Origin: UBA6109 sp964506465
GTDB taxonomy: Bacteria; Desulfobacterota; Syntrophia; Syntrophales; UBA6109
Assembly (NCBI GenBank): GCA_964506465.1
Contig: CAZDLM010000001.1
Location: 62,001 to 126,000 of the forward strand
Direction of reading: 5' to 3'
DNA: 64,000 bases
Part shown: positions 46,672 to 55,729 of the stretch, one piece after another
Position numbering within the stretch: the stretch's first letter is position 1
How the letters are laid out: each line of letters opens with the position of its first letter
Program-made: the position numbers and the translations under genes
Notes under the pieces: model-generated
What the model was told of the DNA's origin: nothing
The model's input: only the letters and a program-made list of their open reading frames with translations
Databases searched by the model: none

Positions 46672-47351
46672 AGAACAGCCGCGCAGTCGGGAGGCTGAAG
46701 GATGTCTGGGAAAACACGTTTTCAAGTCAGGAATGGGGCAAGTATCCTGCCGAACCATTGATTCGCTTTGTCGCTCGTAATTTCTATAATAAACAAAGGG
46801 ATCAGATCCATATCATGGAGATCGGTTGCGGACCAGGCCCAAACATATGGTATTTTGCGAGAGAAGGTTTCAGGGTTTATGGCATAGACATTTCGGAGAA
46901 TGCAATCAGAAGAGCTACGAATAGGATGAGGGAAGAAGGGCTGAAGGCTGAACTATCCGTAGGTGACATCGAGAAGCTCCCTTTTAAGGACGGTAGCTTT
47001 GATTGTGTCGTGGATAATGAGTGCTTATACTGCAGTTCGCGTAGAGTTACGGAGTCAATCTTGGCAGAACTCGTGAGAGTGACAAAAAGGAAGGGTTTCT
47101 TTTTCAGCAGGACTTTCACTGATGATATGTATACTGGTAGAATGCACAAGAGGCTTGGAGACATGGAATTTGATGAGGTTTCTGATGGCGTGTTTGCGGG
47201 TAAAGGATTGACGCGGCTGATTGACAAATCGGGAATTGAGGAACTCTACGGAAAGTATTTCGAGATATTAACAATCGATAAAATGGAATGCACCTATAAC
47301 AACGGAACTGCTCGGATTAGCGAATGGATCATCGTGTCGAGAAAGGAATAA
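46668..47351 (+). CDS. SAM-dependent methyltransferase, class I
   Basis: Encodes 227 residues. Motif I is IMEIGCGPGPNIWYFAREGF (about 47-66), then VYGIDISENAIRRA and VGDIEKLPFKDGSFDCVVDN. The C-terminal part shows RTFTDDMYTGRM. Four-base overlap (ATGA) with legG indicates coupling. It could O- or N-methylate the nonulosonate or its precursor; the target is unknown. Confidence 0.78.
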   Translation: MKNSRAVGRLKDVWENTFSSQEWGKYPAEPLIRFVARNFYNKQRDQIHIMEIGCGPGPNIWYFAREGFRVYGIDISENAIRRATNRMREEGLKAELSVGDIEKLPFKDGSFDCVVDNECLYCSSRRVTESILAELVRVTKRKGFFFSRTFTDDMYTGRMHKRLGDMEFDEVSDGVFAGKGLTRLIDKSGIEELYGKYFEILTIDKMECTYNNGTARISEWIIVSRKE

Positions 47352-47428
47352 CGGATACCTCGTCAGAACTACTCACAAATCAGTGACGAAAAAAGTGATC
47401 CACCGAGGTCAATGAAAGGAATGAGAAA

Positions 47429-48187
47429 ATGGCATCACGAGATATTCGCCTGAAAGTCAATGCCTCCGACAGTGAACAGGCAATTCGTCGAGAATTCTTT
47501 AATCTGTTTCGGAAATCTCCTATACCAGAAAGCGAACTGTTGATGAATCTGCCGCTGTTCATAAAGCGGCAAGATTTGTCCTGCCTTCTCTTCATGAATG
47601 AACTTTACAGGAAGATATTGGGAATACACGGCGTCGTGATGGAGTTTGGAGTCAGGTGGGGTCGAAACCTAGCGTTATTTCAGAATTTCCGCGGTATCTA
47701 TGAGCCCTTCAATCATAATCGCAAAATCATAGGGTTTGATACCTTTGCGGGCTTCCCTTCGACAAGTGAAAAGGACGGCCAAGCCGACATCATGAAGAAA
47801 GGCTCTTATAGTGTGACTGACGAATATGAGAAATACCTTGATAGAGTTCTATCTTATCACGAGCAGGAAAGCCCGATCGGGCATATGACAAAATTCGAAC
47901 TGGTCAAAGGAGATGCCTCAAAGCAGATTGAGGAATATCTAAGAAAGAATCCGGAAACAATTGTCGCGCTTGCCTATTTTGATTTTGACATTTATGAACC
48001 CACCGCTTCATGTCTTTCGACGCTGAAGAGCAGAGTTACCAGAGGGACAGTAATCGGATTTGATGAATTGAACGTTCATGACTATCCGGGGGAAACGATC
48101 GCGCTCTCCGAGATATTCGGATTGGATCGCTACAGGATATGCCACAGTCTGTACAGTCCAACTCAATCCTACATAGTGATTGAATAA
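47429..48187 (+). CDS. TylF/MycF-like sugar O-methyltransferase
   Basis: Encodes 252 residues. GVVMEFGVRWGRNLALFQNF, IIGFDTFAGFPSTSEKDGQ, LVKGDASKQIEEYLRKNPE and ALAYFDFDIYEPTASCLSTL (acidic metal site) belong to the macrocin-O-methyltransferase-like family seen in antibiotic and O-antigen loci. A good ribosome site (AAGGAATG) precedes the start. Members are often mislabelled in databases as carnitine CoA-transferases; nothing here supports that. Confidence 0.75.
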   Translation: MASRDIRLKVNASDSEQAIRREFFNLFRKSPIPESELLMNLPLFIKRQDLSCLLFMNELYRKILGIHGVVMEFGVRWGRNLALFQNFRGIYEPFNHNRKIIGFDTFAGFPSTSEKDGQADIMKKGSYSVTDEYEKYLDRVLSYHEQESPIGHMTKFELVKGDASKQIEEYLRKNPETIVALAYFDFDIYEPTASCLSTLKSRVTRGTVIGFDELNVHDYPGETIALSEIFGLDRYRICHSLYSPTQSYIVIE

Positions 48188-48210
48188 TAGGTTTATCGCG
48201 CGTTCCTGAT

Positions 48211-49284
48211 ATGTACAACAAGAGACTGTTAATCAACGGGAACATCGATATCATCGGTGCGCTGAGGCTGTTAGATGAAACTGCTGAAAAAGTGTTGTTC
48301 GTCGTGGATGTCGATGGCAGACTATTGGGAACATTGACAGACGGTGATATCAGGCGGTATTTGCTAAATGGAGGAAGCCTCGAGAACAGCGTTTCGGAAG
48401 TTTATAATAAGAACCCGAAGTTTCTCTATGCTGATGAATATTCGCTGGAAAGAGCGAAGACACTCTGCCTCAAATATAAGACGGTATTGCTTCCCATCAC
48501 TGACAGAGCGAAGAAACTGGTTAATTTGATTTCTTGGGCGAAGATTTTTTCGGGGGACAGCCACAGAGTGATTAGAAGAAGGAAGATTCGCGTCCCCGTT
48601 GTCATCATGGCAGGGGGGCGGGGCACGCGTCTTGATCCGTTTACTCGAATATTGCCCAAGCCGCTAATACCGATAGGAGAAAAGCCGATTATCGAAATGA
48701 TTATTGATAAATTCCGTGAATACGGCATGGACGATTTCTACATCACATTAAATCACAGGTCGAAAATGATCAAGGCCTATTTTGAGGAATTCAAAAAGAA
48801 GTACAAAATCACGTATATTGATGAAGAGATGCCGCTCGGGACGGCAGGCAGTCTGAGGTACTTGCCTGAGGCGATACAGGGAGCTTTATTCGTATCTAAT
48901 TCCGATATCATTGTTGAAGAGGGATATGACAAAATTCTAAAATTCCACAACGCCAATCAAAATGAAATAACGATTGTGGCGTCGATAAAGAATTACATTA
49001 TTCCCTATGGAGTTTGTGAGATTGAAAATGGTGGAATACTTCGGAAGATCAGCGAGAAACCGAATTTCAGCTTCCTAGTCAACACCGGTATGTATATCGT
49101 AAACGCAAGTGTTCTGCCTTTTATCCCGGAAGGGCAATTCTATCACATAACCCAACTCATCGAGGAAGTTAGAGGCCGTGGAAAGAAGATTGGCGTTTTC
49201 CCGATAAGCGAAAAATCATGGATAGACATCGGAGAGTGGTCAAAATACAAGGAGGTGTTGAAAAGATTCGGCGGTGATAAATAA
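48211..49284 (+). CDS. legE: CBS-domain nucleotidyltransferase, LegE/PtmE-like
   Basis: Encodes 357 residues. Residues 1 to about 115 form a pair of CBS domains (VVDVDGRLLGTLTDGDIRRY; YKTVLLPITDRAKKLVNLIS). A sugar-1-phosphate nucleotidyltransferase domain follows: VPVVIMAGGRGTRLDPFTRI, LPKPLIPIGEKPIIEMI, LGTAGSLRYLPE, and FVSNSDIIVEE. This fusion is the one found in PtmE/LegE, the glucosamine-1-phosphate guanylyltransferase that opens the GDP branch of legionaminic acid synthesis. Its presence suggests that GDP-linked, not UDP-linked, intermediates are used. Confidence 0.85.
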   Translation: MYNKRLLINGNIDIIGALRLLDETAEKVLFVVDVDGRLLGTLTDGDIRRYLLNGGSLENSVSEVYNKNPKFLYADEYSLERAKTLCLKYKTVLLPITDRAKKLVNLISWAKIFSGDSHRVIRRRKIRVPVVIMAGGRGTRLDPFTRILPKPLIPIGEKPIIEMIIDKFREYGMDDFYITLNHRSKMIKAYFEEFKKKYKITYIDEEMPLGTAGSLRYLPEAIQGALFVSNSDIIVEEGYDKILKFHNANQNEITIVASIKNYIIPYGVCEIENGGILRKISEKPNFSFLVNTGMYIVNASVLPFIPEGQFYHITQLIEEVRGRGKKIGVFPISEKSWIDIGEWSKYKEVLKRFGGDK

Positions 49285-50005
49285 CTATTCCATTTTGGCG
49301 GTAATTCCGGCGCGAAAGGGGAGCAAAGGGGTGCCGGGAAAAAACATTAGATCCCTTTGCGGGGAACCTCTGATTGCATGGACAATTCGCGAAGCGAAAA
49401 GGTCAAAATACCTGGATGAGGTCCTGGTGTCGACGGATTGTGAAAGGACTGCCGGAATATCAAGAACCTATGGGGCCACGGTGCCTTTTTTGAGGCCTGA
49501 AAGGCTCGCGACGGATACTGCGAAGGCTATGGAGGTCATCCTCCACGCTCTTGATTACCTCCAACGACGAGGTCAATGGTACGATTTGTTAATGTATCTG
49601 CAGCCGACATCACCACTGAGAACAGCGGAAGATATTGATGTAGCTACGGAGGTCTTGCTTTCGTCAAATGCGAAAGCGATTGTGTCGGTATCAGAAGCGG
49701 ATATGAATCCGAACACCGTAAATATTCTCCCATCTGATCGCTGTATGAAAAATTTCTTGAAGCCGGAGTTTGCCAACACGAATAGACAGGATCATCAAGT
49801 ATATTACAGGATAAACGGAGCAATCTACCTTGCATTCTCACAGTACCTCAAGTCGCACAAAACCTTTTTTGGCAACGAAACATATGCCTATGTCATGAGC
49901 CGAGATAGATCGATCGATATAGACAACGAAATTGACTTCAAGTTCGCAGAAATCATGCTTAGTATTGAGAGGAGAGGGTATGAGAGTTCTCCTTGTGGTA
50001 TATGA
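49274..50005 (+). CDS. legF: CMP-nonulosonate (legionaminate/N-acetylneuraminate) cytidylyltransferase
   Basis: Encodes 243 residues from a GTG that overlaps legE by 11 bases. ILAVIPARKGSKGVPGKNIR is the CTP-binding signature of NeuA-type enzymes; EVLVSTDCERTAGISRTYGA, FLRPERLATDTAKAMEVILH, LMYLQPTSPLRTAEDID, RINGAIYL and DIDNEIDFKFAEI complete the family pattern. It makes the CMP-activated sugar that transferases use. Last step of the leg pathway encoded here. Confidence 0.88.
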   Translation: MINNYSILAVIPARKGSKGVPGKNIRSLCGEPLIAWTIREAKRSKYLDEVLVSTDCERTAGISRTYGATVPFLRPERLATDTAKAMEVILHALDYLQRRGQWYDLLMYLQPTSPLRTAEDIDVATEVLLSSNAKAIVSVSEADMNPNTVNILPSDRCMKNFLKPEFANTNRQDHQVYYRINGAIYLAFSQYLKSHKTFFGNETYAYVMSRDRSIDIDNEIDFKFAEIMLSIERRGYESSPCGI

Positions 50006-51368
50006 TAACGATTCTTATATTCATTGGTTTCCGCAGGGCATCGCATACGTCGCGGCGGTTTTGCTGAAGGCTGGGTGCAGCGTCGAAATATACAACCAGG
50101 ATGTACACCACTATCCGGAAAGTCATCTGACGGAATATCTCAACCGCAATCGGTTTGATGTTGTCGGTCTAGGTTTCATTGGCGGTTATTACCAGTACGG
50201 AAAAGCTCTAAAGCTATCTGCTGCGATAAACAATTCCAGGAACAGACCTTTTTACGTTATTGGAGGACACGGGCCGACGCCTGAGCCGGAGTTTTTCCTA
50301 AAGAAGACGGGTGCGGATGCGATTGTCATGGGAGAGGGCGAGGCGACCATCGTGGAATTGATGGAAGCCCTCGGGAGGGGTCGCGAACTGCATAATATCA
50401 AAGGTATCGCATTCAGAACGGGAAATGGCTATGTCGTGAACGAACGACGCTCTTTGATTGAGGATATCGACAGTATCTCATTACCGGCATATCAACTGTT
50501 TCCCATAGACTATTACAGATTGTTCAGAGTGCCCCACGGCACTAATGCCGATTTTGCGATGCCGATGCTATCAGGTAGAGGGTGTCCTTTCAAATGCAAT
50601 TTCTGCTACCGGATGGATGAAGGTTTCAGACCGAGAAGCAATGAAAGTATTATTGAAGAAATCTGCATACTCAAGGCAAATTATAGCATCACCCATATAT
50701 GCTTTGGCGACGAGCTTCTGATGTCTTCCAGAGAACGCACCATGTCTCTATGCAGTGATTTCATTAGGAAAAAAATAAATATTAAATGGGACTGCAATGG
50801 GCGACTGAACTATGCGCAGAGAGATGTCTTGGAGCTAATGAAGGAAGCGGGCTGCGTTTTTATCAACTATGGGATAGAATCGTTTGATGACGGCATGCTG
50901 AAAGTGATGAATAAGGCTTTGAATACAAAGCAGATTATCAAAGGCATTGAGGCAACCTTGGCGGCCGGAATTAGTCCCGGCTACAATATCATATTCGGTA
51001 ACATCGGGGAGACGAAAGAGATACTGATGAAGGGGGTAGATTTTCTTCTAAAATATGACGATGGTTCTCAGATGAGAACCATTCGTCCGGTTACGCCGTA
51101 TCCGGGGTCACCCCTTTACTATTATGCGATTGAGAAAGGTTTGCTAAAAGATTGCGAAGACTTCTACGAAAACAAGCACGTAAACTCCGATTTACCCTCC
51201 ATTAATTTTACACCACTCAGCGATAGAGAGTATTGTCAGTGTCTTCTTGATGCCAATACAAAATTGCTTACAAATTATTATCAAAATAGATTAAACGGCG
51301 TCCTGGCGCAGACACGTAATCTATACATGAATAAAGACATTTCCTTCCGTGGATTTCGCCAGTCATGA
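49980..51368 (+). CDS. B12-binding radical SAM protein
   Basis: Encodes 462 residues. The N-terminal cobalamin-binding-like domain (VLLVVYDNDSYIHWFPQGIA, VVGLGFIGGYYQYG, YVIGGHGPTPEPEFFLKK, GADAIVMGEGE) is followed by the radical SAM cluster motif CPFKCNFC (Cys 202, 206, 209). The conserved His of canonical DxHxxG is not evident. Starts at an ATG with GGAGAGGGT immediately upstream, inside the end of legF (26-base overlap). Such proteins often methylate unactivated carbons or rearrange sugars, so it may modify the surface glycan. Substrate unknown. Confidence 0.78.
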   Translation: MRVLLVVYDNDSYIHWFPQGIAYVAAVLLKAGCSVEIYNQDVHHYPESHLTEYLNRNRFDVVGLGFIGGYYQYGKALKLSAAINNSRNRPFYVIGGHGPTPEPEFFLKKTGADAIVMGEGEATIVELMEALGRGRELHNIKGIAFRTGNGYVVNERRSLIEDIDSISLPAYQLFPIDYYRLFRVPHGTNADFAMPMLSGRGCPFKCNFCYRMDEGFRPRSNESIIEEICILKANYSITHICFGDELLMSSRERTMSLCSDFIRKKINIKWDCNGRLNYAQRDVLELMKEAGCVFINYGIESFDDGMLKVMNKALNTKQIIKGIEATLAAGISPGYNIIFGNIGETKEILMKGVDFLLKYDDGSQMRTIRPVTPYPGSPLYYYAIEKGLLKDCEDFYENKHVNSDLPSINFTPLSDREYCQCLLDANTKLLTNYYQNRLNGVLAQTRNLYMNKDISFRGFRQS

Positions 51369-51443
51369 TTTTGACTGGGATGAAGCGATCGATTTCTTTT
51401 CTTCAGTAACCTCGATTCGTTAGACGCACATTTTCGATTCTTT

Positions 51444-52598
51444 GTGATAAGCGAGATTGTTTTCTTTATAGCGTCCCCTCTAGATAAAAGGGATGAAGAC
51501 CGATTTGGCTTGGAAATCCTCCGTCGTAATGGTTTTGGAGTAGAAGTATGGGATCTCACGAAAATACTAAATCCGGAACGATCTAAATATTATGTGCCTC
51601 CCGATAAATGTAACTTCAAAAAATGCTTAGTGTACAGCGACAAGGAAGAGCTAATCGCCGCAATTAGACGACTGAGAGACGCCTTTGTGCTTTCTACTTT
51701 AATTTACGATGTGAACACCTATTACATCTTCCGGGCTTTGTCAAAATGCAGAATTCCCTATGGGCTTTATAGTTATAACTATCCCAGTTTCAACATCAAG
51801 AAGAAGAGCATCTTCTCAAGAATCAGAAACATTACACCACAAAAGTTGGAAACGTTCTTATTTGCATTGATTCCGTCCAGATATATCGGGGTTCATCCGG
51901 CCAGGATCATTCTGGTATTGGGAGGAGAATTCAATTCTCAGAAGTTCGCTGTCGGCAAAACGACGCAGATCTTGTGGTCGCATAATTACGATTACGATGT
52001 ATATCTGCGGCTCATTAGAAAATCCTCCAGCCATAATGATCGGATGGGCGTGTTTCTAGACCAAGCCTTCCCCTTCCATCCTGATGCCTTGGCGCAGCCA
52101 TTGTTTAATGCCAATGATTATTATCCGCGTCTGTGCCGTTTCTTTGATGACATCGAGCAGAATCACGGCGTGCATATTGTGATCGCAGCGCATCCACGGT
52201 CCCACTATGGAGCGGGTGATAATTTATTCGGTAAGAGACTCGTCGTGCGGGGCAGAACGGCGGAGTTAGTCAATCAGGCTAGTTTTGTGATCCTGCACGA
52301 CAGCGCATCAATCAATTACGCTGTTCTATTCAAAAAACCGATGATCTTTATTACAACGGATCTTCTGCAGAAGAGCCGACAAGGGCTCACTGAGTTCATG
52401 GCAAGTCTCTTTGGCAGGAAAGTCCTAAATATTGATCACTCTCACGATGTCATGTGGGGTGAGATGTTTACACTGAATGAAAAGCTCTATGACGAATACA
52501 AAAACACGTATATCAAGAAATCAGGAACTCAGGATACCCCCGCTTGGCAGACATTTGCCGATTTCCTAAAACATAATGACGTGGCTGCAGGGATGTAA
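51444..52598 (+). CDS. Candidate nonulosonic acid (sialyltransferase-like) transferase
   Basis: Encodes 384 residues from a GTG; no clear ribosome site. I do not recognise a named family. The C-terminal half has an HP motif, VIAAHPRSHYGAG (His 250), and 35 residues later HDSASINYAVLFKKPMIF with a Ser pair (287/289) at the start of a helix, followed by a hydrophobic strand. HP plus S/SS motifs are the shared CMP-binding signs of bacterial sialyltransferases and polysialyltransferases. The gene lies two genes after CMP-sugar synthetase and just before wzx, where the dedicated transferase is often found. Function is inference from context and two short motifs. Confidence 0.5.
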   Translation: MISEIVFFIASPLDKRDEDRFGLEILRRNGFGVEVWDLTKILNPERSKYYVPPDKCNFKKCLVYSDKEELIAAIRRLRDAFVLSTLIYDVNTYYIFRALSKCRIPYGLYSYNYPSFNIKKKSIFSRIRNITPQKLETFLFALIPSRYIGVHPARIILVLGGEFNSQKFAVGKTTQILWSHNYDYDVYLRLIRKSSSHNDRMGVFLDQAFPFHPDALAQPLFNANDYYPRLCRFFDDIEQNHGVHIVIAAHPRSHYGAGDNLFGKRLVVRGRTAELVNQASFVILHDSASINYAVLFKKPMIFITTDLLQKSRQGLTEFMASLFGRKVLNIDHSHDVMWGEMFTLNEKLYDEYKNTYIKKSGTQDTPAWQTFADFLKHNDVAAGM

Positions 52599-52604
52599 GG
52601 GTTT

Positions 52605-54149
52605 ATGGGCGAAGAATCTTTTAAGAAGCGCTATGCATTCAAGCTGCTCACCCAACTTGTAGGTTTCGTCATCGGCTTGATAACCCAGGCCGTTGTACCA
52701 AGAGCCCTAGGTCCGAGGGCTTACGGTGACTTTAATTTTCTTACCAGTTTTTTTTCACAATTTGTCGGTTTCTTTGATATGGGGACGTCCATTTGTTTCT
52801 ATACAAAACTTTCCGCTAAACGGGATGATGGTGCGTTGGTCGGCTTCTACAGTATTCTTGTGGTGGTTGTCTCCGTAATCACATTGGTGTTTGTTGTGTC
52901 GTCTCACGGTTTCAATCTCTATTCTGTTTTTTGGCCTGATCAGCATGTTCTGTACATTTATCTGGCGGCTGCTTGGGCGTTATTCGTTTGGATCGTTAGC
53001 CTCCTCACGATGATGGGTGATGCTTACGGATTGACGGTCGCCGCAGAAAAGGCAAGAATGCTCCAGAGACTTTTGGGAATGCTTCTGCTATTACTTCTAT
53101 TTATTCTGGATCAGCTTCACCTGACGCAGTTCTTTCTTTATCATTATACTGTGCTATGTTTTTTGGCCATCACATATATCCACATATATAAAGCAAACGG
53201 GTATTCGCTCGGTAATCAATGGATTTCTTCTTCCCGGAACAAATTCAAGGTGCATTTCAGAGAATTCTATCTCTATAGTCATCCACTTTTTGTGGTGTCC
53301 GCGCTGGCCTTGATATCTGGGATATTTGATCGCTGGATTCTGCAGACTGCAGCCGGCAGCATCCAGCAGGGTTTCTACAGTCTTTCTTATCAAATCGGCG
53401 CCATGTGCTTCCTATTTACTGGCGCAATAGCGCCACTGCTACTTCGTGAATTTAGTATTGCTCACGCGAGCAAAGACGTCGAAAAAATGTCTGTTCTTTT
53501 TAAAAGCCATTTTCCTGTCCTGTATTCGCTTTCAGCTTTTTTTTCGTGCTTCGTCGCGGTTCAGGCCGATAAGGTCATCCATCTCTTCGGTGGCAACTCA
53601 TATAAGGGCGCGATTGCCGCAGTGGCGATTATGGCCTTCTATCCGATCCATCAGACATATGGACAACTTACGGCTTCTCTATTCTACGCCACGGGACAAA
53701 CTGCACTTTACCGGAACATCGGAATCTTTTTCTTGGTCTTGAGTTTACCGCTGACATATTTTCTCATCGCTCCTCACGACAAATGGGGGCTGAATGCCGG
53801 AGCTACGGGTTTGGCCATCAAGATGGTTGTCGTGAACGTCATGACGGTTAATGTCCAATTGTATTTCAATACGAAGCTCTTAAACCTCAACTTCTGGCGC
53901 TATATTGGTCATCAGATCGTAAATGTTGCAGCACTCCTAATTGCAGCCATTATTTCAGTAGTGCTTCTGGACCATGTCCTATTTTCCGACGGCAGCATTA
54001 TTACCAATTTCACGCTCTCCGGATGCATTTACGTTGTTCTCGTTTCGGTTATGATTCTCCTGTACCCACCTGTATTCGGTCTTACGCGTGCCGACGTAGC
54101 TGTTGCTCTTAAAAGGATTGCGGCTGCGACGAGGTGGGCAGTTCGCTGA
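52605..54149 (+). CDS. wzx: Wzx-type polysaccharide flippase
   Basis: Encodes 514 residues with about 14 predicted membrane helices and no other domain. FKLLTQLVGFVIGLITQAVV followed by PRALGPRAYGDFNFL is the N-terminal signature of the MOP superfamily (RfbX/polysaccharide biosynthesis protein). It would move the lipid-linked repeat unit to the periplasmic face, where the Wzy-like protein at 34530 could polymerise it. The ATG at 52605 follows AAGGG and begins six bases after the previous stop. It ends about 105 bases before the IS200-type element. Confidence 0.85.
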   Translation: MGEESFKKRYAFKLLTQLVGFVIGLITQAVVPRALGPRAYGDFNFLTSFFSQFVGFFDMGTSICFYTKLSAKRDDGALVGFYSILVVVVSVITLVFVVSSHGFNLYSVFWPDQHVLYIYLAAAWALFVWIVSLLTMMGDAYGLTVAAEKARMLQRLLGMLLLLLLFILDQLHLTQFFLYHYTVLCFLAITYIHIYKANGYSLGNQWISSSRNKFKVHFREFYLYSHPLFVVSALALISGIFDRWILQTAAGSIQQGFYSLSYQIGAMCFLFTGAIAPLLLREFSIAHASKDVEKMSVLFKSHFPVLYSLSAFFSCFVAVQADKVIHLFGGNSYKGAIAAVAIMAFYPIHQTYGQLTASLFYATGQTALYRNIGIFFLVLSLPLTYFLIAPHDKWGLNAGATGLAIKMVVVNVMTVNVQLYFNTKLLNLNFWRYIGHQIVNVAALLIAAIISVVLLDHVLFSDGSIITNFTLSGCIYVVLVSVMILLYPPVFGLTRADVAVALKRIAAATRWAVR

Positions 54150-54297
54150 CATCGCTGCCGAAGAGCGAATCAGACTGTCTGGGAAGTCTGTAACTGTTGC
54201 AGTGCTATTTCATTATGATCATAGGTCTTGTTTATCAAATACTTTGCAGAATACCCCGCGGCTTGCCGCGGGGATGAATGCATGCCCTGAGGGGGTT

Positions 54298-54325
54298 ATA
54301 AGGGGGAGCGGAGCGTCCCCCTTAT
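54298..54325. terminator. Internal 10-bp hairpin upstream of tnpA
   Basis: ATAAGGGGGA pairs perfectly with TCCCCCTTAT around an 8-base loop. IS200 is known to carry a hairpin just inside its left end that blocks transcription entering from flanking genes and limits tnpA expression; this hairpin is in the matching place. Confidence 0.55.
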
Positions 54326-54365
54326 CCGCATAGGTCCTTGCGTCGAGATATGATATAGGCGACGC

Positions 54366-54806
54366 ATGGGGATGAAGCGAACGAGTCATGCGGTTTACGA
54401 TACGAGTTACCACCTAGTGTGGTGTCCGAAGTACCGGAAGAAGATATTCGAGAAGGAGGAGATACGGGGACGAGCGGAGCAACTGATGCGGGAGATTAGT
54501 GAGGATTATGGTTTTGAAGTGTCGGAGATAGAAGTAGCAAAGGAACATGTACATATTCTGATTTCGTTTCCCCCGAAGCATTCGATTGGGGAGGTTGTGC
54601 GGATTATCAAGAGCAAGAGTGCGAGGCAGTTGTTCCGCGAGTACCCGTCGTTGAAGCGGAGATTGTGGTCTGAGGAGATGTGGGAGGACGGGTATTTTGC
54701 GCGGACCGTGGGAGACCGCATGACTCGTGAGGTAGTTGAGAGGTATATTGCTCATCATCGTAGTGAGACGCAAGGACCTGCGCAGCTTGAGTTCACGCTG
54801 CGCTGA
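54366..54806 (+). CDS. tnpA: IS200-family transposase TnpA (Y1 HUH)
   Basis: Encodes 146 residues, full length. The HUH pair is H61-V-H63 in KEHVHILISF and the catalytic Tyr is Y127 in VVERYIAHH. SYHLVWCPKYRKKIF near the N-terminus and SIGEVVRIIKSKSARQLF are also typical. It cuts and rejoins single-stranded DNA at the element's hairpin ends. No truncation is seen, so the element may still be active. Confidence 0.93.
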   Translation: MGMKRTSHAVYDTSYHLVWCPKYRKKIFEKEEIRGRAEQLMREISEDYGFEVSEIEVAKEHVHILISFPPKHSIGEVVRIIKSKSARQLFREYPSLKRRLWSEEMWEDGYFARTVGDRMTREVVERYIAHHRSETQGPAQLEFTLR

Positions 54807-54955
54807 AGATGCCCCGCGGCTTGCCGCGTGGGAGCTTCACTTTCTGCCGCCTGTTTTTGGCCTTAGGCGCGGCGACATCAACTGGCTTTCCGCCAGGCTG
54901 AAGTCGCTTTTTGAGCAGGCCTAACTTATTTCCCCAATTGGCGAGGACTCTGCAA

Positions 54956-55729
54956 ATGACGAGCCTTAAGCAAAGAATGATTAATAAGGAACTAACTGTC
55001 GGCTCCTGGATCACGCTGGCCCATCCTGCTATTGCCGAAATAATGGCACGGGCCGGTTTTGACTGGCTGGTTGTCGATTTGGAGCACAGTGTAATTACCA
55101 TTCGGGAAGCCGGGGAATTGATCCGGGTGATCGATTTGTCCGGAATTGCACCTCTGGTACGTCTTTCGACCAATGATCCCACCCAGATTAAACGTGTAAT
55201 GGACGCAGGTGCACACGGAGTTATTGTACCGATGGTGAACTCCGCTGAAGAAGCGAAGAAGGCAGTCGACGCGGTGCGCTATCCGCCCAAAGGGCATCGC
55301 GGTGTAGGACTGGCTCGTGCACAGGGTTATGGGAGTAGTTTCAAAAAGTATAGAGAATGGTTGGATCAAGAATCGATTGTAATCGTTCAGATTGAACACA
55401 TTAATGCCGTGGAGAATCTGGACGCGATCATGTCCGTCGAAGGGGTGGATGGGTTTATCGTCGGCCCCTACGATTTATCCGGGTCCTTGGAGACACCGGG
55501 GCAGTTCGAGGACCCGTTGATGATCGATGCGATGGGCAGGATTCAGACTTTTGCGCAAACCTCATCCAAGGTTTCCGGTTATCACGTCGTAGAGCCTGTG
55601 GTGGCGGAATTACATAAGCGCATGCAGGAGGGATACCGATTTTTGGCCTTTAGTGTTGATTTCCGCATGTTGGATACATGTTGCCGTTCATCAATAAAGA
55701 AAATCAGGGAGAAAATATGGCGGAGATGA
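54956..55729 (+). CDS. HpcH/HpaI-family class II pyruvate aldolase
   Basis: Encodes 257 residues. The active-site set of HpaI is present in order: WLVVDLEHSV (His), APLVRLST (Arg), VIVPMVNSAEEA, IVQIEHINAVEN (Gln and Glu metal ligand) and VGPYDLSGSL (Asp metal ligand). The family reversibly joins pyruvate to an aldehyde to give a 2-keto-3-deoxy (or 4-hydroxy-2-keto) acid. Here it heads a sugar operon containing a KdsB-like cytidylyltransferase, so a biosynthetic role in making an ulosonic acid is proposed, not the usual aromatic catabolism. ATG at 54956 follows GAGGA; upstream open frame not counted. Confidence 0.85.
   Translation: MTSLKQRMINKELTVGSWITLAHPAIAEIMARAGFDWLVVDLEHSVITIREAGELIRVIDLSGIAPLVRLSTNDPTQIKRVMDAGAHGVIVPMVNSAEEAKKAVDAVRYPPKGHRGVGLARAQGYGSSFKKYREWLDQESIVIVQIEHINAVENLDAIMSVEGVDGFIVGPYDLSGSLETPGQFEDPLMIDAMGRIQTFAQTSSKVSGYHVVEPVVAELHKRMQEGYRFLAFSVDFRMLDTCCRSSIKKIREKIWRR

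Larger units (their letters stand above)
54254..54833 (+). mobile_element. IS200-type insertion sequence (IS200/IS605 family, tnpA only)
   Basis: The element is bounded by the same subterminal hairpin at both sides: CCCCGCGGC-TT-GCCGCGGGG at 54254-54273 and CCCCGCGGC-TT-GCCGCG at 54812-54828. IS200/IS605 elements have no terminal inverted repeats; their ends are recognised through such hairpins, so the exact cleavage sites are within some tens of bases of these coordinates. A single tnpA with no tnpB lies inside. It sits between the legionaminic-type cluster and a second sugar operon. Confidence 0.8.

Noticed and set aside
54254..54833. TnpB/RNA-guided nuclease partner of the IS element
   Set aside because: Only tnpA is present between the end hairpins; no tnpB or omega-RNA region is visible.
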